Source: JAKFDK01 sp036676195
GTDB taxonomy: Bacteria > Bacillota > Sulfobacillia > Symbiobacteriales > ZC4RG38
NCBI GenBank assembly: GCA_036676195.1
Contig: JAKFDK010000089.1
Span: 1 to 45,873 of the forward strand
DNA length: 45,873 nucleotides
Direction of reading: 5' to 3'
Of the stretch, positions 1 through 8,179 are shown in pieces (the stretch's first letter is position 1; each line of letters opens with the position of its first letter). The notes beneath the pieces were generated by a model. The model did not search any database. It was not told the DNA's origin and saw nothing but the letters and a program-made list of their open reading frames with translations. Position numbers and translations under genes: made by a program.

Positions 1-1
1 C

Positions 2-1933
2 GGTGAACAGGGCAAGCTGACCGAGGAACTGGCAGCGGCCATTGCCGCCGCCAAAACGGTGACCGATGTGGAAGACCTGTACCGGCCATACCGGCCCAAG
101 CGCCGCACCCGGGCGATGATTGCCCGTGAAAAAGGGCTGGAGCCGCTGGCGGATCTGCTGCTGGACCCGGCGGCCCGCGGCACCCCCGAACAGGCGGCCG
201 AGCCGTTCCTGAGCGAGCAGGTGCCCACGGTGGCCGAAGCCCTGGCCGGTGCGCGCGATATCATTGCCGAACGGGTGTCCGATGACCCGGAAGTGCGGCG
301 AATCGCTCGTGATCTGACGACACGGGAGGGCGGCATCACCAGTAAGATGACCGGTGAGGGCGGCGAAAAGGCCCAGGAGTTCGAGATGTATGCCGATTTC
401 GGTGAGGCTGTGGCAAAGGTGGCGCCACACCGGGTGCTGGCCCTGAACCGGGGCGAAAAGCTGGGCGTGCTCAGCGTTGACATTGCGGCACCGGACGACC
501 GCATTGTGACAAGGATGAAGGCGATGTACGTCCGGCGGTCCGGTACGGCCTTTTCCGCCCAGATTGAAGAGGCGGTGGCGGATGCCTACAAGCGGCTGGT
601 AGCTCCTGCCATTGAACGGGAGGTGCGGGCCGCCCTCGGTGAAAAAGCCGAGGAGCGGGCGATCCACGTCTTCAGCGAAAATCTGGGCAATCTGCTGCTG
701 CAGGCCCCCATTGCCGGTCATACCGTCATGGGGGTGGACCCCGGCTTCCGGACCGGATGCAAGGTGGCGGTGGTGGACGCCACGGGCAAGGTCCTGGACA
801 CCGGCACTGTCTATATCACGGCGGCATCCCAGACGCAGATCGCGGCCGGAGAGGCCCTGCTGCTGGAGCTGATCAACCGGCACCAGGTGTCGGTGCTCTC
901 CATTGGAAACGGTACGGCCAGTCGGGAAACGGAACAGGTGGTGGCCCGGCTGATCCCGCAGTGTAAGCACCCGGTGCACTACCTGATTACCAACGAAGCG
1001 GGGGCCTCGGTCTACTCAGCCTCCAAATTGGGAGCAGCCGAATTCCCGCAGTACGATGTCAGCATCCGCGGAGCCATCTCCATTGCCCGCCGGGTACAGG
1101 ACCCCCTGGCTGAACTGGTCAAGATCGAGCCCAAGCATATCGGGGTGGGGCAGTACCAGCACGATGTAGACCAGAAGCGGCTGGAGAGCCAGCTCGATGC
1201 GGTGGTGGAAACGGCAGTCAACGCCGTGGGTGTGGACCTGAATACCGCCAGCCCGGCCCTGCTCGGCTATGTGGCGGGCATCAAATCAAATGTGGCCAGA
1301 GCGGTAGTTGAATACCGGGAGGCCAACGGCCGCTTCAAGTCACGGGCAGAACTGAAAAAGGTCTCCGGTCTGGGCGAAAAGGCGTTTGTGCAGTGTGCCG
1401 GCTTCTTGCGTATCGCCGACGGCAGCAACCCGCTGGACAACACACCGGTGCACCCAGAGTCGTATCATGTGGCGGAGGCCATCCTCAAGGCGGTGGGGAC
1501 CACCCGCAAGGAGCTGGTGACCGGCAAGGGCAACCCCGGTCTGCGGCTGGCCCTGGCCCAGATCAAGCCTGAGCAGGTGGCGGCGGAAATGGGGGTGGGC
1601 GTGCCCACCGTAAAGGATATTCTGAACGCGCTGCAGAAACCGGGCCGTGACCCGCGCGAGGACCTGCCCCAGCCGGTGTTGCGCACCGATGTGCTGGAGC
1701 TGAAGGACCTGGCACCCGGTATGGAACTGACGGGAACGGTGCGCAACGTGGTGGACTTTGGGGCCTTTGTGGACATTGGGGTGCATCAGGACGGGCTGGT
1801 GCACATATCCCAGATCAGCCAAAAATTCATCAAGCATCCCTCCGAGGCCGTGGCGGTAGGAGACGTGGTCAAGGTGCGGGTGCTAGAGGTGGACCACCGG
1901 CGAAACCGCATTGCCCTGACGATGAAGCTGTGA
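2..1933 (+). CDS. tex: Tex-family RNA-binding transcription accessory protein (5' partial)
   Basis: The reading frame is open from base 2, before the first in-window ATG at 59, so the N-terminus lies upstream. About 643 residues are visible, against a usual 720-780. The order is typical of Tex: a helical N-terminal part containing DLYRPYRPKRRTRA, a YqgF/RNase H-like domain starting at VMGVDPGFRTGCKVAVVD, helix-hairpin-helix segments around NTASPALLGYVAGI and FKSRAELKKVSGLG, and a C-terminal S1 RNA-binding domain (GTVRNVVDFGAFVDIGVHQD) ending in RIALTMKL. Tex proteins bind nucleic acid and act in transcription and RNA handling in the cytoplasm. No terminator hairpin follows; a promoter-like site for the next gene starts about 70 bases later. 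Confidence 0.95.
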   Translation, partial: GEQGKLTEELAAAIAAAKTVTDVEDLYRPYRPKRRTRAMIAREKGLEPLADLLLDPAARGTPEQAAEPFLSEQVPTVAEALAGARDIIAERVSDDPEVRRIARDLTTREGGITSKMTGEGGEKAQEFEMYADFGEAVAKVAPHRVLALNRGEKLGVLSVDIAAPDDRIVTRMKAMYVRRSGTAFSAQIEEAVADAYKRLVAPAIEREVRAALGEKAEERAIHVFSENLGNLLLQAPIAGHTVMGVDPGFRTGCKVAVVDATGKVLDTGTVYITAASQTQIAAGEALLLELINRHQVSVLSIGNGTASRETEQVVARLIPQCKHPVHYLITNEAGASVYSASKLGAAEFPQYDVSIRGAISIARRVQDPLAELVKIEPKHIGVGQYQHDVDQKRLESQLDAVVETAVNAVGVDLNTASPALLGYVAGIKSNVARAVVEYREANGRFKSRAELKKVSGLGEKAFVQCAGFLRIADGSNPLDNTPVHPESYHVAEAILKAVGTTRKELVTGKGNPGLRLALAQIKPEQVAAEMGVGVPTVKDILNALQKPGRDPREDLPQPVLRTDVLELKDLAPGMELTGTVRNVVDFGAFVDIGVHQDGLVHISQISQKFIKHPSEAVAVGDVVKVRVLEVDHRRNRIALTMKL

Positions 1934-2005
1934 ACTGCTCTACCGCTGGAACGTCGCACCGGCGGACTGCAAACGATCGGCCCGGAGTCGCTCACCTGCC
2001 GTGGC

Positions 2006-2035
2006 TTTACACTCGGCACAAGAATGCGGTAATGT
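2006..2035 (+). promoter_or_regulatory. Putative sigma-A promoter of fabI
   Basis: TTTACA (2006-2011) and TAATGT (2030-2035) are separated by 18 bases, about 40 bases upstream of the fabI start. This is the best match in the tex-fabI gap. No FapR-like operator was recognised. Confidence 0.45.
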
Positions 2036-2076
2036 AATCCAGGAAGTTGTTGCAAGGAAAGGAGCGTTAGCTGAGC

Positions 2077-2856
2077 ATGAGCGGTCTAGTGGCCGGAAAA
2101 AAGGCGCTCGTTTTGGGGATTGCGAACAAGCGATCCATTGCCTGGGGTATTGCCCAAGCCCTGCACCGGGAAGGCGCAGAACTTATCCTTAATTATCAGA
2201 CTGAGCGGTTGCGGGAAAATGTCGAGGAACTGGCAGACACCCTCGGTGGCGACATCCCCATTTTCGAGTGTGATGTGACCAGGGCGGAGCAGGTGGAGGG
2301 GCTGTTTGCCCAGGTGCAGCAGCGGTGGGGTAAGCTGGACATTCTGCTGCATTCCATGGCGTTTGCCCCGCGCGAAGCCCTGGAAGGTAGATTCTATGAC
2401 ACCACCCTGCCCCAGTGGAATACGGCCATGGAGATCAGCGCCTACTCCCTGGTGGCTGTCTCCCAGAAGGCCAAGCCTCTGATGGAAGCAGCCGGCGGCG
2501 GGTCGATCATGACCATGACTTACCTGGGCTCTGAGCGAACCGTACCCAACTACAACGTGATGGGTGTGGCCAAGGCCGCTTTAGAAGCGTCAGTGCGCTA
2601 CCTGGCCGCTGACATGGGACCGTCCAACATCCGGGTAAATGCCATTTCGGCCGGGCCGGTCAAGACCCTGGCTGCCATGGGCGTCGGTGGTTTCTCCACC
2701 CTCATGAAGATTGTGGAAGAGAAGGCACCGCTGCGCCGCCAGGTGACCCAGGCGGAAATTGGTAACACCGGGTTGTTCCTGGCCTCTGACTGGGCTTCCG
2801 CCATTACGGGTGAAGTGATCTATGTGGACTGCGGGTATCATATCCTGGCAGGTTAG
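2077..2856 (+). CDS. fabI: Enoyl-[acyl-carrier-protein] reductase, FabI type
   Basis: This 259-residue protein matches the usual FabI length. It catalyses the last reduction of each fatty-acid elongation cycle, normally with NADH, as a cytoplasmic SDR-fold tetramer. The N-terminal dinucleotide-binding segment reads GKKALVLGIANKRSIAWGIA, with the spaced Gly/Ser pattern of FabI rather than ordinary GxxxGxG SDRs. The catalytic Tyr-x6-Lys is visible as YNVMGVAK, preceded by MTYLGSERTVPN. The ATG follows an AAAGGAG-type site (2058-2064) by 12 bases, slightly long, but no better start is near. It appears to be a single-gene unit between tex and the tsaE cluster. Confidence 0.95.
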   Translation: MSGLVAGKKALVLGIANKRSIAWGIAQALHREGAELILNYQTERLRENVEELADTLGGDIPIFECDVTRAEQVEGLFAQVQQRWGKLDILLHSMAFAPREALEGRFYDTTLPQWNTAMEISAYSLVAVSQKAKPLMEAAGGGSIMTMTYLGSERTVPNYNVMGVAKAALEASVRYLAADMGPSNIRVNAISAGPVKTLAAMGVGGFSTLMKIVEEKAPLRRQVTQAEIGNTGLFLASDWASAITGEVIYVDCGYHILAG

Positions 2857-2897
2857 AGCATCTGCCTGAGTCTGAACAGGGATGGCTGGAGTGAAGC

Positions 2898-3374
2898 ATG
2901 GAACTGACGCTGACATCCTTCTCCCCGGTCCACACCACTGCAATGGGTGAATGGCTAGGGCGCCGGCTCTGGGCCGGCGCCTTCATAGCATTAATCGGCG
3001 ACCTGGGTGCCGGTAAAACCGCCCTGTCCACCGGCATTCTGAGCGGGCTGGGTGTGGCCCGCAGTGGCGGCAGCCCCACGTTTCCGTTGCTGTGGGAATA
3101 CCCGGGGGGCCAACTGCCGGTTTATCACTGGGATGTTTACCGGATCCGCCACGCCGAGGAACTGGAAGACCTGGGCTACGCCGACTCTTTTTATGGCCAG
3201 GGCGTCTGTCTGGTGGAATGGGCCGACAAGGTGCGGGAACTCTGGCCTCCGGAGCATATCGCCATTACCCTGACCCACGCCGGACAAGAGGTGCGGCACC
3301 TGCACCTGGTGGCGGCGGGGACCAAGCACACTGCCTTGTTGGAGGAGCTGCGCCATGCTGACCCTCGGCCTTGA
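2898..3374 (+). CDS. tsaE: tRNA threonylcarbamoyladenosine biosynthesis ATPase TsaE
   Basis: This 158-residue P-loop protein has the Walker A motif GDLGAGKT near residues 35-42, followed by the family signatures SPTFPLLWEY, YHWDVYRI and LVEWADKV. TsaE works with TsaB and TsaD in making t6A37 on ANN-decoding tRNAs. The start has a GGAG site about 10 bases upstream. Its 3' end overlaps tsaB by 20 bases, so the two are probably translationally coupled. The partner tsaD lies about 3 kb downstream in a separate unit; no tsaC is in this window. Confidence 0.95.
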   Translation: MELTLTSFSPVHTTAMGEWLGRRLWAGAFIALIGDLGAGKTALSTGILSGLGVARSGGSPTFPLLWEYPGGQLPVYHWDVYRIRHAEELEDLGYADSFYGQGVCLVEWADKVRELWPPEHIAITLTHAGQEVRHLHLVAAGTKHTALLEELRHADPRP

Positions 3375-4023
3375 CACCGCCACAGCGGCCTGCACTGTTG
3401 CCCTGGTCCGTGACGGTAGCGTACTGGCCGAGCGGACCGAGGTGCACCCCCGCGGGCATGCCTCCCGGCTCATGCCGCTGGTGACGGAAGTGGTGGCTGC
3501 CGCCGGGTGCACCCGGAGCGCCCTCACCGGAGTGGCATGTGGGGTGGGGCCGGGCTCCTTCACCGGCCTGCGGATCGGACTGGCCACAGCCAAGGCCCTG
3601 GCGCTTGCCCTGGGTCTGCCCTGCGCAGCGGTGGGAACGCTGCCGGCTCTGGCTTACAGCCATGCGGGCCTGTGCGCACCGCTCCTGGATGCCGGGCGCG
3701 GCGATGTTTATGCTGCGCTGTACCGGGACGGCGCCGAGGTGGCGGCGCCGCGGCTGGTACCCCTGTCCGACTGGCTGGCGGACCTGGACGGCCTGCGGGA
3801 AGGTGCGCCGGTGACCTGGGCCGGAGACCTGTCCCCTGACCGCCTGCCGCCATGGGGGCACATGGCGGCGGAGCCCCTGCCCCGGGGGCGGGCGGTTGCC
3901 CTGCTGGGTGAAGCGATGCTGGCGGCCGGACAGGGCCTGGCTCCGGAGGCACTAAACCCTTTATACATGCGCCGGTCGGCGGCAGAGGACCTGTGGGAAC
4001 AACGCCGGGGGGGCCGGTGCTGA
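3355..4023 (+). CDS. tsaB: tRNA threonylcarbamoyladenosine biosynthesis protein TsaB
   Basis: This 222-residue ASKHA-fold protein begins MLTLGLDTATAACTVAL and carries the conserved GVGPGSFTGLRIGLATAKAL segment around residues 61-80. TsaB is a non-catalytic paralogue of TsaD that forms the t6A complex with TsaD and TsaE. The start overlaps the end of tsaE, and its stop overlaps the rimI start as TGATG, giving a tight tsaE-tsaB-rimI operon, a widely conserved order. Confidence 0.95.
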   Translation: MLTLGLDTATAACTVALVRDGSVLAERTEVHPRGHASRLMPLVTEVVAAAGCTRSALTGVACGVGPGSFTGLRIGLATAKALALALGLPCAAVGTLPALAYSHAGLCAPLLDAGRGDVYAALYRDGAEVAAPRLVPLSDWLADLDGLREGAPVTWAGDLSPDRLPPWGHMAAEPLPRGRAVALLGEAMLAAGQGLAPEALNPLYMRRSAAEDLWEQRRGGRC

Positions 4024-4493
4024 TGGAAGCAGCAAACCTCGAAATTTTACCCATGCGGATGGCGGACCTGGACGGCGTGATCGAAGTGGAGACCCGGTCC
4101 TTTCCCGCACCGTGGTCGCGGCAGGCCTTTGTGCAGGAACTGACGGAAAACCACTATGCCCAGTACCTGGTGGCCCGGGAAGGCGACCGCATCGCCGGTT
4201 ATGCCGGTATGTGGGTGATCCTGGACGAAGCGCACGTGACCAATGTGGCCGTGCATCCGGACTGGCGGGGGTGCGGGGCCGGCGAACAGCTCATGCGGGC
4301 GCTGATCGACCGGGCCGTGGCCCTCGGGGCGATCCGGATGACCCTGGAAGTACGGGTCTCGAACCAGGTGGCCCAGGGTCTTTACCTGAAGCTGGGGTTC
4401 AAGCCCAGCGGTATTCGCAAGGGGTATTACACGGAAACGAAGGAAGACGCCCTGATCATGTGGCTGGACCCGCTCACCCGGCTGGACATATAG
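4023..4493 (+). CDS. rimI: Ribosomal protein S18-alanine N-acetyltransferase-like GNAT
   Basis: This GNAT acetyltransferase of 156 residues carries the acetyl-CoA-binding motif HPDWRGCGAGEQLMRALIDRA and the C-terminal NQVAQGLYLKLGFKPSGIRKGYY segment typical of RimI. The frame is open upstream to an ATG at 3993, but the ATG at 4023 sits in a TGATG overlap with tsaB and gives the normal RimI N-terminus, so I chose it. RimI acetylates the N-terminus of ribosomal protein S18 in E. coli; in Firmicutes the substrate range is less clear, so the activity is assigned by family and by position next to tsaB. A strong hairpin begins just after the stop. Confidence 0.9.
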   Translation: MEAANLEILPMRMADLDGVIEVETRSFPAPWSRQAFVQELTENHYAQYLVAREGDRIAGYAGMWVILDEAHVTNVAVHPDWRGCGAGEQLMRALIDRAVALGAIRMTLEVRVSNQVAQGLYLKLGFKPSGIRKGYYTETKEDALIMWLDPLTRLDI

Positions 4494-4494
4494 G

Positions 4495-4533
4495 GGGCCT
4501 CCGGTGTAGTCACGCCGGAGGCCCGGTTGTTGT
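4495..4533 (+). terminator. Terminator after tsaE-tsaB-rimI
   Basis: A perfect 10-bp stem, GGGCCTCCGG (4495-4504) with CCGGAGGCCC (4515-4524), has a 10-base loop. A weak T-rich tail (GGTTGTTGT) follows. Confidence 0.75.
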
Positions 4534-4539
4534 AAATGG

Positions 4540-4617
4540 CTAGCCCAACTGGCCGGACAGGAGGAGTACCAACAGGACCAGGATCAGAGGATTGATCTGC
4601 TGACGGGTCTCAAACAT
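4540..4617 (-). CDS. Very small single-span membrane peptide (25 aa)
   Basis: The minus strand encodes MFETRQQINPLIL followed by VLLVLLLSGQLG and a TAG stop. It has a hydrophilic head of 8-9 residues and then one hydrophobic segment, so a single membrane span is likely. A strong GGGAGGTG site lies 7-8 bases before the ATG. The gene sits between the rimI terminator and a divergent gene at 4693. A CATAGGAT box (plus-strand 4638-4645) is a partial match to mother-cell sporulation sigma-factor -10 elements (CATA...T), but the -35 match is poor. Very small one-span proteins are common among spore-coat and sporulation proteins of Firmicutes; no specific family is claimed. Confidence 0.55.
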   Translation of the reverse strand: MFETRQQINPLILVLLVLLLSGQLG

Positions 4618-4692
4618 GATGAACACCTCCCGGCATCATCCTATGGCGGGATAGCGGTGCGTGACATAAAAAAATAGCGGAGGTGAGCCACC

Positions 4693-5028
4693 ATGATCGA
4701 AAACTTCTGTGCCACCGGTACCGTACTGGCGCTGCCGCCCGGTCCCCGTCTGGAATCAGGCGCCACCCATGTACTGGTGGATGCCGCCGGGCACCCTCTG
4801 CACCTGTTGCGCAGCAGCCAGCTAACCCTGGACCGGTTCCAGGGGCAGGTCGCCCGGGTCTGCGGCATTCGCCGCGGGCAGGTGAAGGGTGAGGCGGCAC
4901 CCCTGCTGCAGGTGACGAGTGGGGTCGACCTGCGCCAGGTGCCGCTGCGGCCCGGACTGGACCCTTATGTGTGTGGTGCTGCCCTGCAAACCGGCAGCAT
5001 GCCGGTGCGGCCGCTGGTGGGCATGTAG
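4693..5028 (+). CDS. Hypothetical protein, 111 aa, possible OB-like barrel
   Basis: I do not recognise a family. The protein starts after a clear GGAGGTG site (4679-4685) with 7 bases of spacing. It has no signal peptide or membrane span. The run from about residue 8 to 75 alternates short hydrophobic strands and glycines (GTVLALPPG, THVLVDAAG, GQVARVCGI, PLLQVTSG), which could be a small beta-barrel of OB type; this is inference from pattern only. Its stop (TAG 5026-5028) directly abuts the stop of the convergent GNAT gene, leaving no intergenic base and no room for a separate terminator. Confidence 0.6.
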   Translation: MIENFCATGTVLALPPGPRLESGATHVLVDAAGHPLHLLRSSQLTLDRFQGQVARVCGIRRGQVKGEAAPLLQVTSGVDLRQVPLRPGLDPYVCGAALQTGSMPVRPLVGM

Positions 5029-5883
5029 CTACAGTACAAAAATCGGCTGCCAGAAAAGGTAGCGGTCGGCCACCGCCAGGGGCCGGTTGCTCATCAGCAC
5101 ACTGCTGTACGGCCGCAGCCGGAAGCCCTGCGCCAGGAGTTCCCGTATGGCGCCGGCGCTGTCGCCGGACAGCATGACGCTGACCACTCCCCGGGGTTCA
5201 GCCCGCAGCACCTGCAACAGGGCGGGCATGTCTGCCGGGTCGACTACGGCACCGGGGCCGCAGCCAGCCACACCCGCCAGATATCCGTACCCGGCGGGGC
5301 GGCTGCCCCGGCGCAGAAGCAGGCACGGGCGCCCATGCTCCAGCAGGAACCGGTGATCGGCACTGCGGGTAAAGCCGAGTACAGCCGTATCCACGGCGTC
5401 CAGTTCCGATACATCCGCCGGCCCGGCGGGGCAGGCTTCCAGCCCTTCCGGCAAGGTGCCGGTGGCAGGCAGCGGGGGCCCGGTGAACTGGTACATGGGT
5501 GTGCGGGCATAAACGCCGGCCTTCATGTATAGAGCCATGGCGTGCGGATGGCCACTGGCCAGAATCACTGCCGTGGCCGCCGGGTCCCGGTTGGCCTGTA
5601 CTTCGGCCAGCAAGCGGGCACCCAGCCCCCGCCCGTGTACCTCCGGCCGGCCAAAAAACTCGGTCAGTTGCCACAGCCCGTCACGGGCAATACTGCGGGC
5701 ATACATGAGGCAGCGGTCCGGATTGTGCAGGTCCGGCTCGATGCAGGTCAGTCCAGTCACGCTCAGGTGCCGGCGCAGGGGTGCCAGGAATTCGTAGGGG
5801 ATATCCTTCAGTTCCTGCCCTTGCAGGCGGAAAGTCTCCTGAATGCCGGCCAGAAACACTTCATGCAGGGCCTGCTCGTCCAA
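5029..5883 (-). CDS. GNAT-family N-acetyltransferase, probably two-domain
   Basis: The frame is open up to 5952, but the best start is a TTG at 5883, 7 bases after a GGGAGGTG site, giving about 284 residues; the upstream GTG has no ribosome binding site. The first half (to about residue 155) has a clear acetyl-CoA motif, VHGRGLGARLLAEVQ, followed by HPHAMALYMKAGVY. The second half (LPATGTLPEG onward) resembles a degenerate second GNAT domain with LLRRGSRPAGYGYLAG. The substrate cannot be named. The gene is convergent with the 111-residue gene and divergent from rnhA. Confidence 0.8.
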   Translation of the reverse strand: MDEQALHEVFLAGIQETFRLQGQELKDIPYEFLAPLRRHLSVTGLTCIEPDLHNPDRCLMYARSIARDGLWQLTEFFGRPEVHGRGLGARLLAEVQANRDPAATAVILASGHPHAMALYMKAGVYARTPMYQFTGPPLPATGTLPEGLEACPAGPADVSELDAVDTAVLGFTRSADHRFLLEHGRPCLLLRRGSRPAGYGYLAGVAGCGPGAVVDPADMPALLQVLRAEPRGVVSVMLSGDSAGAIRELLAQGFRLRPYSSVLMSNRPLAVADRYLFWQPIFVL

Positions 5884-5980
5884 TGCATGACACCTCCCGG
5901 GAATGCCTGAACGCTTCGCATTCCAAAGGGCCTCTTCCTTCCGCGTAGACACGTCAGTGGGGAAACCTTATACTGAAGCC

Positions 5981-6436
5981 ATGAAGCAGGTAGAGATTTA
6001 CACCGATGGCGCCTGCTCCGGCAACCCGGGGCCGGGCGGCTGGGGAGCCGTTTTGATTTATGGGGACAAGCGGCGGGAACTGACCGGCTACGAGCCGGTT
6101 ACCACCAACAACCGGATGGAACTGGCAGCGGCCATTGGGGCTTTGCGCGCGCTCAAGGAGCCCTGCCGGGTGGTGTTGTATTCAGACAGCGCCTATCTGG
6201 TGAATGCTTTTCGGCAGGACTGGCTGGGCAAATGGCAGCGCAACGGCTGGCTGAACAGCAAGAAAGAGCCGGTGGAAAACCAGGACCTGTGGCAGGAGCT
6301 GCTGGTCTTGTCCCGCCACCACCAGGTGGAGTGGACCAAGGTCAAGGGCCACGCCGGCCACGAACTCAACGAACGCTGCGATGAACTGGCCCGCTCAGCC
6401 ATCGCCGGAGCCGCGGGGAAGGGAACGACGAAATGA
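5981..6436 (+). CDS. rnhA: Ribonuclease HI
   Basis: RNase HI cuts the RNA strand of RNA-DNA hybrids in the cytoplasm. The 151-residue product has all four acidic catalytic residues in their usual settings: Asp in YTDGACSGNPG, Glu in NNRMELAAA, Asp in YSDSAYLV and Asp in NERCDELA, plus the His of KGHAGH. The frame is open upstream to 5903, but the ATG at 5981 gives the standard RNase H start (MKQVEIYTDG). The ribosome binding site is weak (GAAG). The last four bases overlap the start of tsaD (ATGA), so the two are co-transcribed. Confidence 0.95.
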   Translation: MKQVEIYTDGACSGNPGPGGWGAVLIYGDKRRELTGYEPVTTNNRMELAAAIGALRALKEPCRVVLYSDSAYLVNAFRQDWLGKWQRNGWLNSKKEPVENQDLWQELLVLSRHHQVEWTKVKGHAGHELNERCDELARSAIAGAAGKGTTK

Positions 6437-7443
6437 CCTTGGTGCTGGGACTGGAGACATCCTGTGACGAGACCGCCGCTGCCGTGGTGGTCGATGGCCG
6501 GCAGGTGCTGGCCAACGTGATCGCCTCACAGGTGGATTTACACGTCAAGTACGGCGGGGTGGTGCCCGAGATCGCCTCGCGCAAACACCTGGAAAACCTG
6601 GTGCCCACGCTGCGGGAAGCCCTGGAGCGTGCAGGTATCAGTCTTTCCCGGGTGGACCTGATCGCGGCTACTGCCGGGCCGGGCCTGGTGGGCACCCTGC
6701 TGGTGGGGCTGAGCGCTGCCAAGGCGCTGGCCTGGGCACTGGAAAAACCGCTGGTGGGAGTGAATCACCTGCAGGGGCACCTGTATGCCAACTTCCTTAC
6801 CCCTGAACCGCCGGAGTTTCCCCTGGTGTGCCTGACGGTTTCCGGGGGCCATACTGACCTGATTTACATGCGCGGCCACGGCGACATGGAACTGCTGGGG
6901 CGCACCCGGGACGATGCCGCCGGTGAGGCATTTGACAAGGTGGCGCGCCTGCTCGACCTGCCCTATCCCGGCGGGCCGGAGGTGGAAAAACTGGCCCGGC
7001 AGGGGAATCCCCGGGCGGTGCCGATCCCGCGCGCCTGGCTGCAGGACAGCCTCGATTTCAGCTTCAGCGGAGTCAAGACGGCGGTTTTGAATCTGGTGCG
7101 CGGCCCCAATCCGCCCGACCGGGCTGACCTGGCGGCCTCGTTCCAGGCGGCGGTGGCCGAAGTGCTGGCGGTCAAGGCGGTGCGGGCGGCCCGGCAGATG
7201 GGGGTGCGCACGCTGCTGCTGGCCGGCGGCGTTGCCGCTAACGGAGCCCTGCGCCAGGCGGTGACCGAGCGGGCCGGTGCCGACCTGCGGGTGCTCTACC
7301 CGCCACCGGTGCTGTGCACGGACAACGCCGCCATGATTGCCGCCGCTGGCTATTACGCATGGGCGGCCGGCGGACGCACGGACGGTCTGGACCTGAACGT
7401 GGACCCCAACCTGGGGATCCTGGCACCAGGGGCCTGCCCATGA
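6433..7443 (+). CDS. tsaD: tRNA N6-adenosine threonylcarbamoyltransferase TsaD
   Basis: TsaD is the catalytic subunit that transfers threonylcarbamoyl to A37 of ANN-decoding tRNAs. The protein is 336 residues, normal for the family. Visible motifs are LGLETSCDETAAAVV at the N-terminus, the metal-binding HxxxH in NHLQGHLYANF, VSGGHTDL, GEAFDKVARLL, and the C-terminal CTDNAAMIAAAGYY. It overlaps rnhA by four bases and the next acyltransferase gene by ATGA. TsaB and TsaE are encoded about 3 kb upstream, so three of the four core t6A proteins are in this window. Confidence 0.97.
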   Translation: MTLVLGLETSCDETAAAVVVDGRQVLANVIASQVDLHVKYGGVVPEIASRKHLENLVPTLREALERAGISLSRVDLIAATAGPGLVGTLLVGLSAAKALAWALEKPLVGVNHLQGHLYANFLTPEPPEFPLVCLTVSGGHTDLIYMRGHGDMELLGRTRDDAAGEAFDKVARLLDLPYPGGPEVEKLARQGNPRAVPIPRAWLQDSLDFSFSGVKTAVLNLVRGPNPPDRADLAASFQAAVAEVLAVKAVRAARQMGVRTLLLAGGVAANGALRQAVTERAGADLRVLYPPPVLCTDNAAMIAAAGYYAWAAGGRTDGLDLNVDPNLGILAPGACP

Positions 7444-7922
7444 GCCGGCGCCGTGTGCAACATCACGCGAACCTGGGCCCGCACAATGCGTTGCAGTCCT
7501 GGCCGCGCATGGTCCACCCTCTGCGGGTGGTCTGGAACTTTATCTGCATTTATCTGGCTAAATACTGTCCGTCACTGGCTTTGAAATGCGTGCTTTACCG
7601 GCTTACCGGAATGAAGGTGGGCAAGCACGTTTCTGTAGGGCTGGCGGCCGTATTTGACGTGTTCTTTCCGCAGTTTATCACCATTGGTGACAATGCCGTG
7701 ATTGGGTATAGCTCCACGGTGCTCTGCCACGAATTCCTGGTGGATGGCTGGCGCACCGGCGAGGTGATCATTGGCCCGAATGTGATGGTAGGCGCCAATT
7801 CGACCATCCTGCCGGGGGTCATCATTGGCGACGGGGCCACCGTCAGTGCCATGAGCCTGGTCAACAAGGACGTGGCTCCCGGTGCGGTGGTGGGAGGGAT
7901 CCCGATCCGGTCCCTGCGCTAG
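7440..7922 (+). CDS. Hexapeptide-repeat (left-handed beta-helix) acyltransferase
   Basis: This 160-residue protein uses the ATG overlapping the tsaD stop (ATGA); the frame is open to 7314 but only inside tsaD. The C-terminal half consists of hexapeptide repeats (FITIGDNAVIGYSS, EVIIGPNVMVGANSTILPG, VIIGDGATVSAMSLV) ending in GAVVGGIPIR, as in the WbbJ/Maa acetyltransferase group. The N-terminal 70 residues contain an amphipathic or weakly hydrophobic segment (FICIYLAKYCPSLALKCVLYRL), suggesting membrane association. The acyl acceptor is unknown; cell-surface sugar modification would fit the family. Confidence 0.85.
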   Translation: MSRRRVQHHANLGPHNALQSWPRMVHPLRVVWNFICIYLAKYCPSLALKCVLYRLTGMKVGKHVSVGLAAVFDVFFPQFITIGDNAVIGYSSTVLCHEFLVDGWRTGEVIIGPNVMVGANSTILPGVIIGDGATVSAMSLVNKDVAPGAVVGGIPIRSLR

Positions 7923-8179
7923 GAGGGCTGAACCGGCAACCGGCCCTTTGCCCGACCCAGCGGCCATGCCCAGGGCAGTGCCGCTGTCTATTCTGCTCTG
8001 GCCGGAATCTGGGCCGGTACCAGCTGAAGGAACTGCTGCCTGCGGGCGGCTGGTTTAATTTCCTGCGTTACCTGCTTCTGGGCCTGACACTGACCGTTGT
8101 GGCGCCCTGGCTGCTCATGCGCATGCCCGGACGCGGCATTACCCATCCCCAACATCCTGCCCGAGGAGGCTGACCGTTC
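7923..8179 (+). other. Intergenic stretch with a possible small membrane-protein remnant
   Basis: In the frame starting at base 7928 the sequence is open to a TGA at about 8172. It would encode a C-terminal part with one clear hydrophobic span (FNFLRYLLLGLTLTVVAPWL) ending just inside the ribosome binding site of the next gene. No ATG, GTG or TTG precedes the span in this frame. It may be a broken gene whose start was lost, a gene using a non-standard CTG start after the AGGAGGG at 7921, or chance. Confidence 0.3.
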
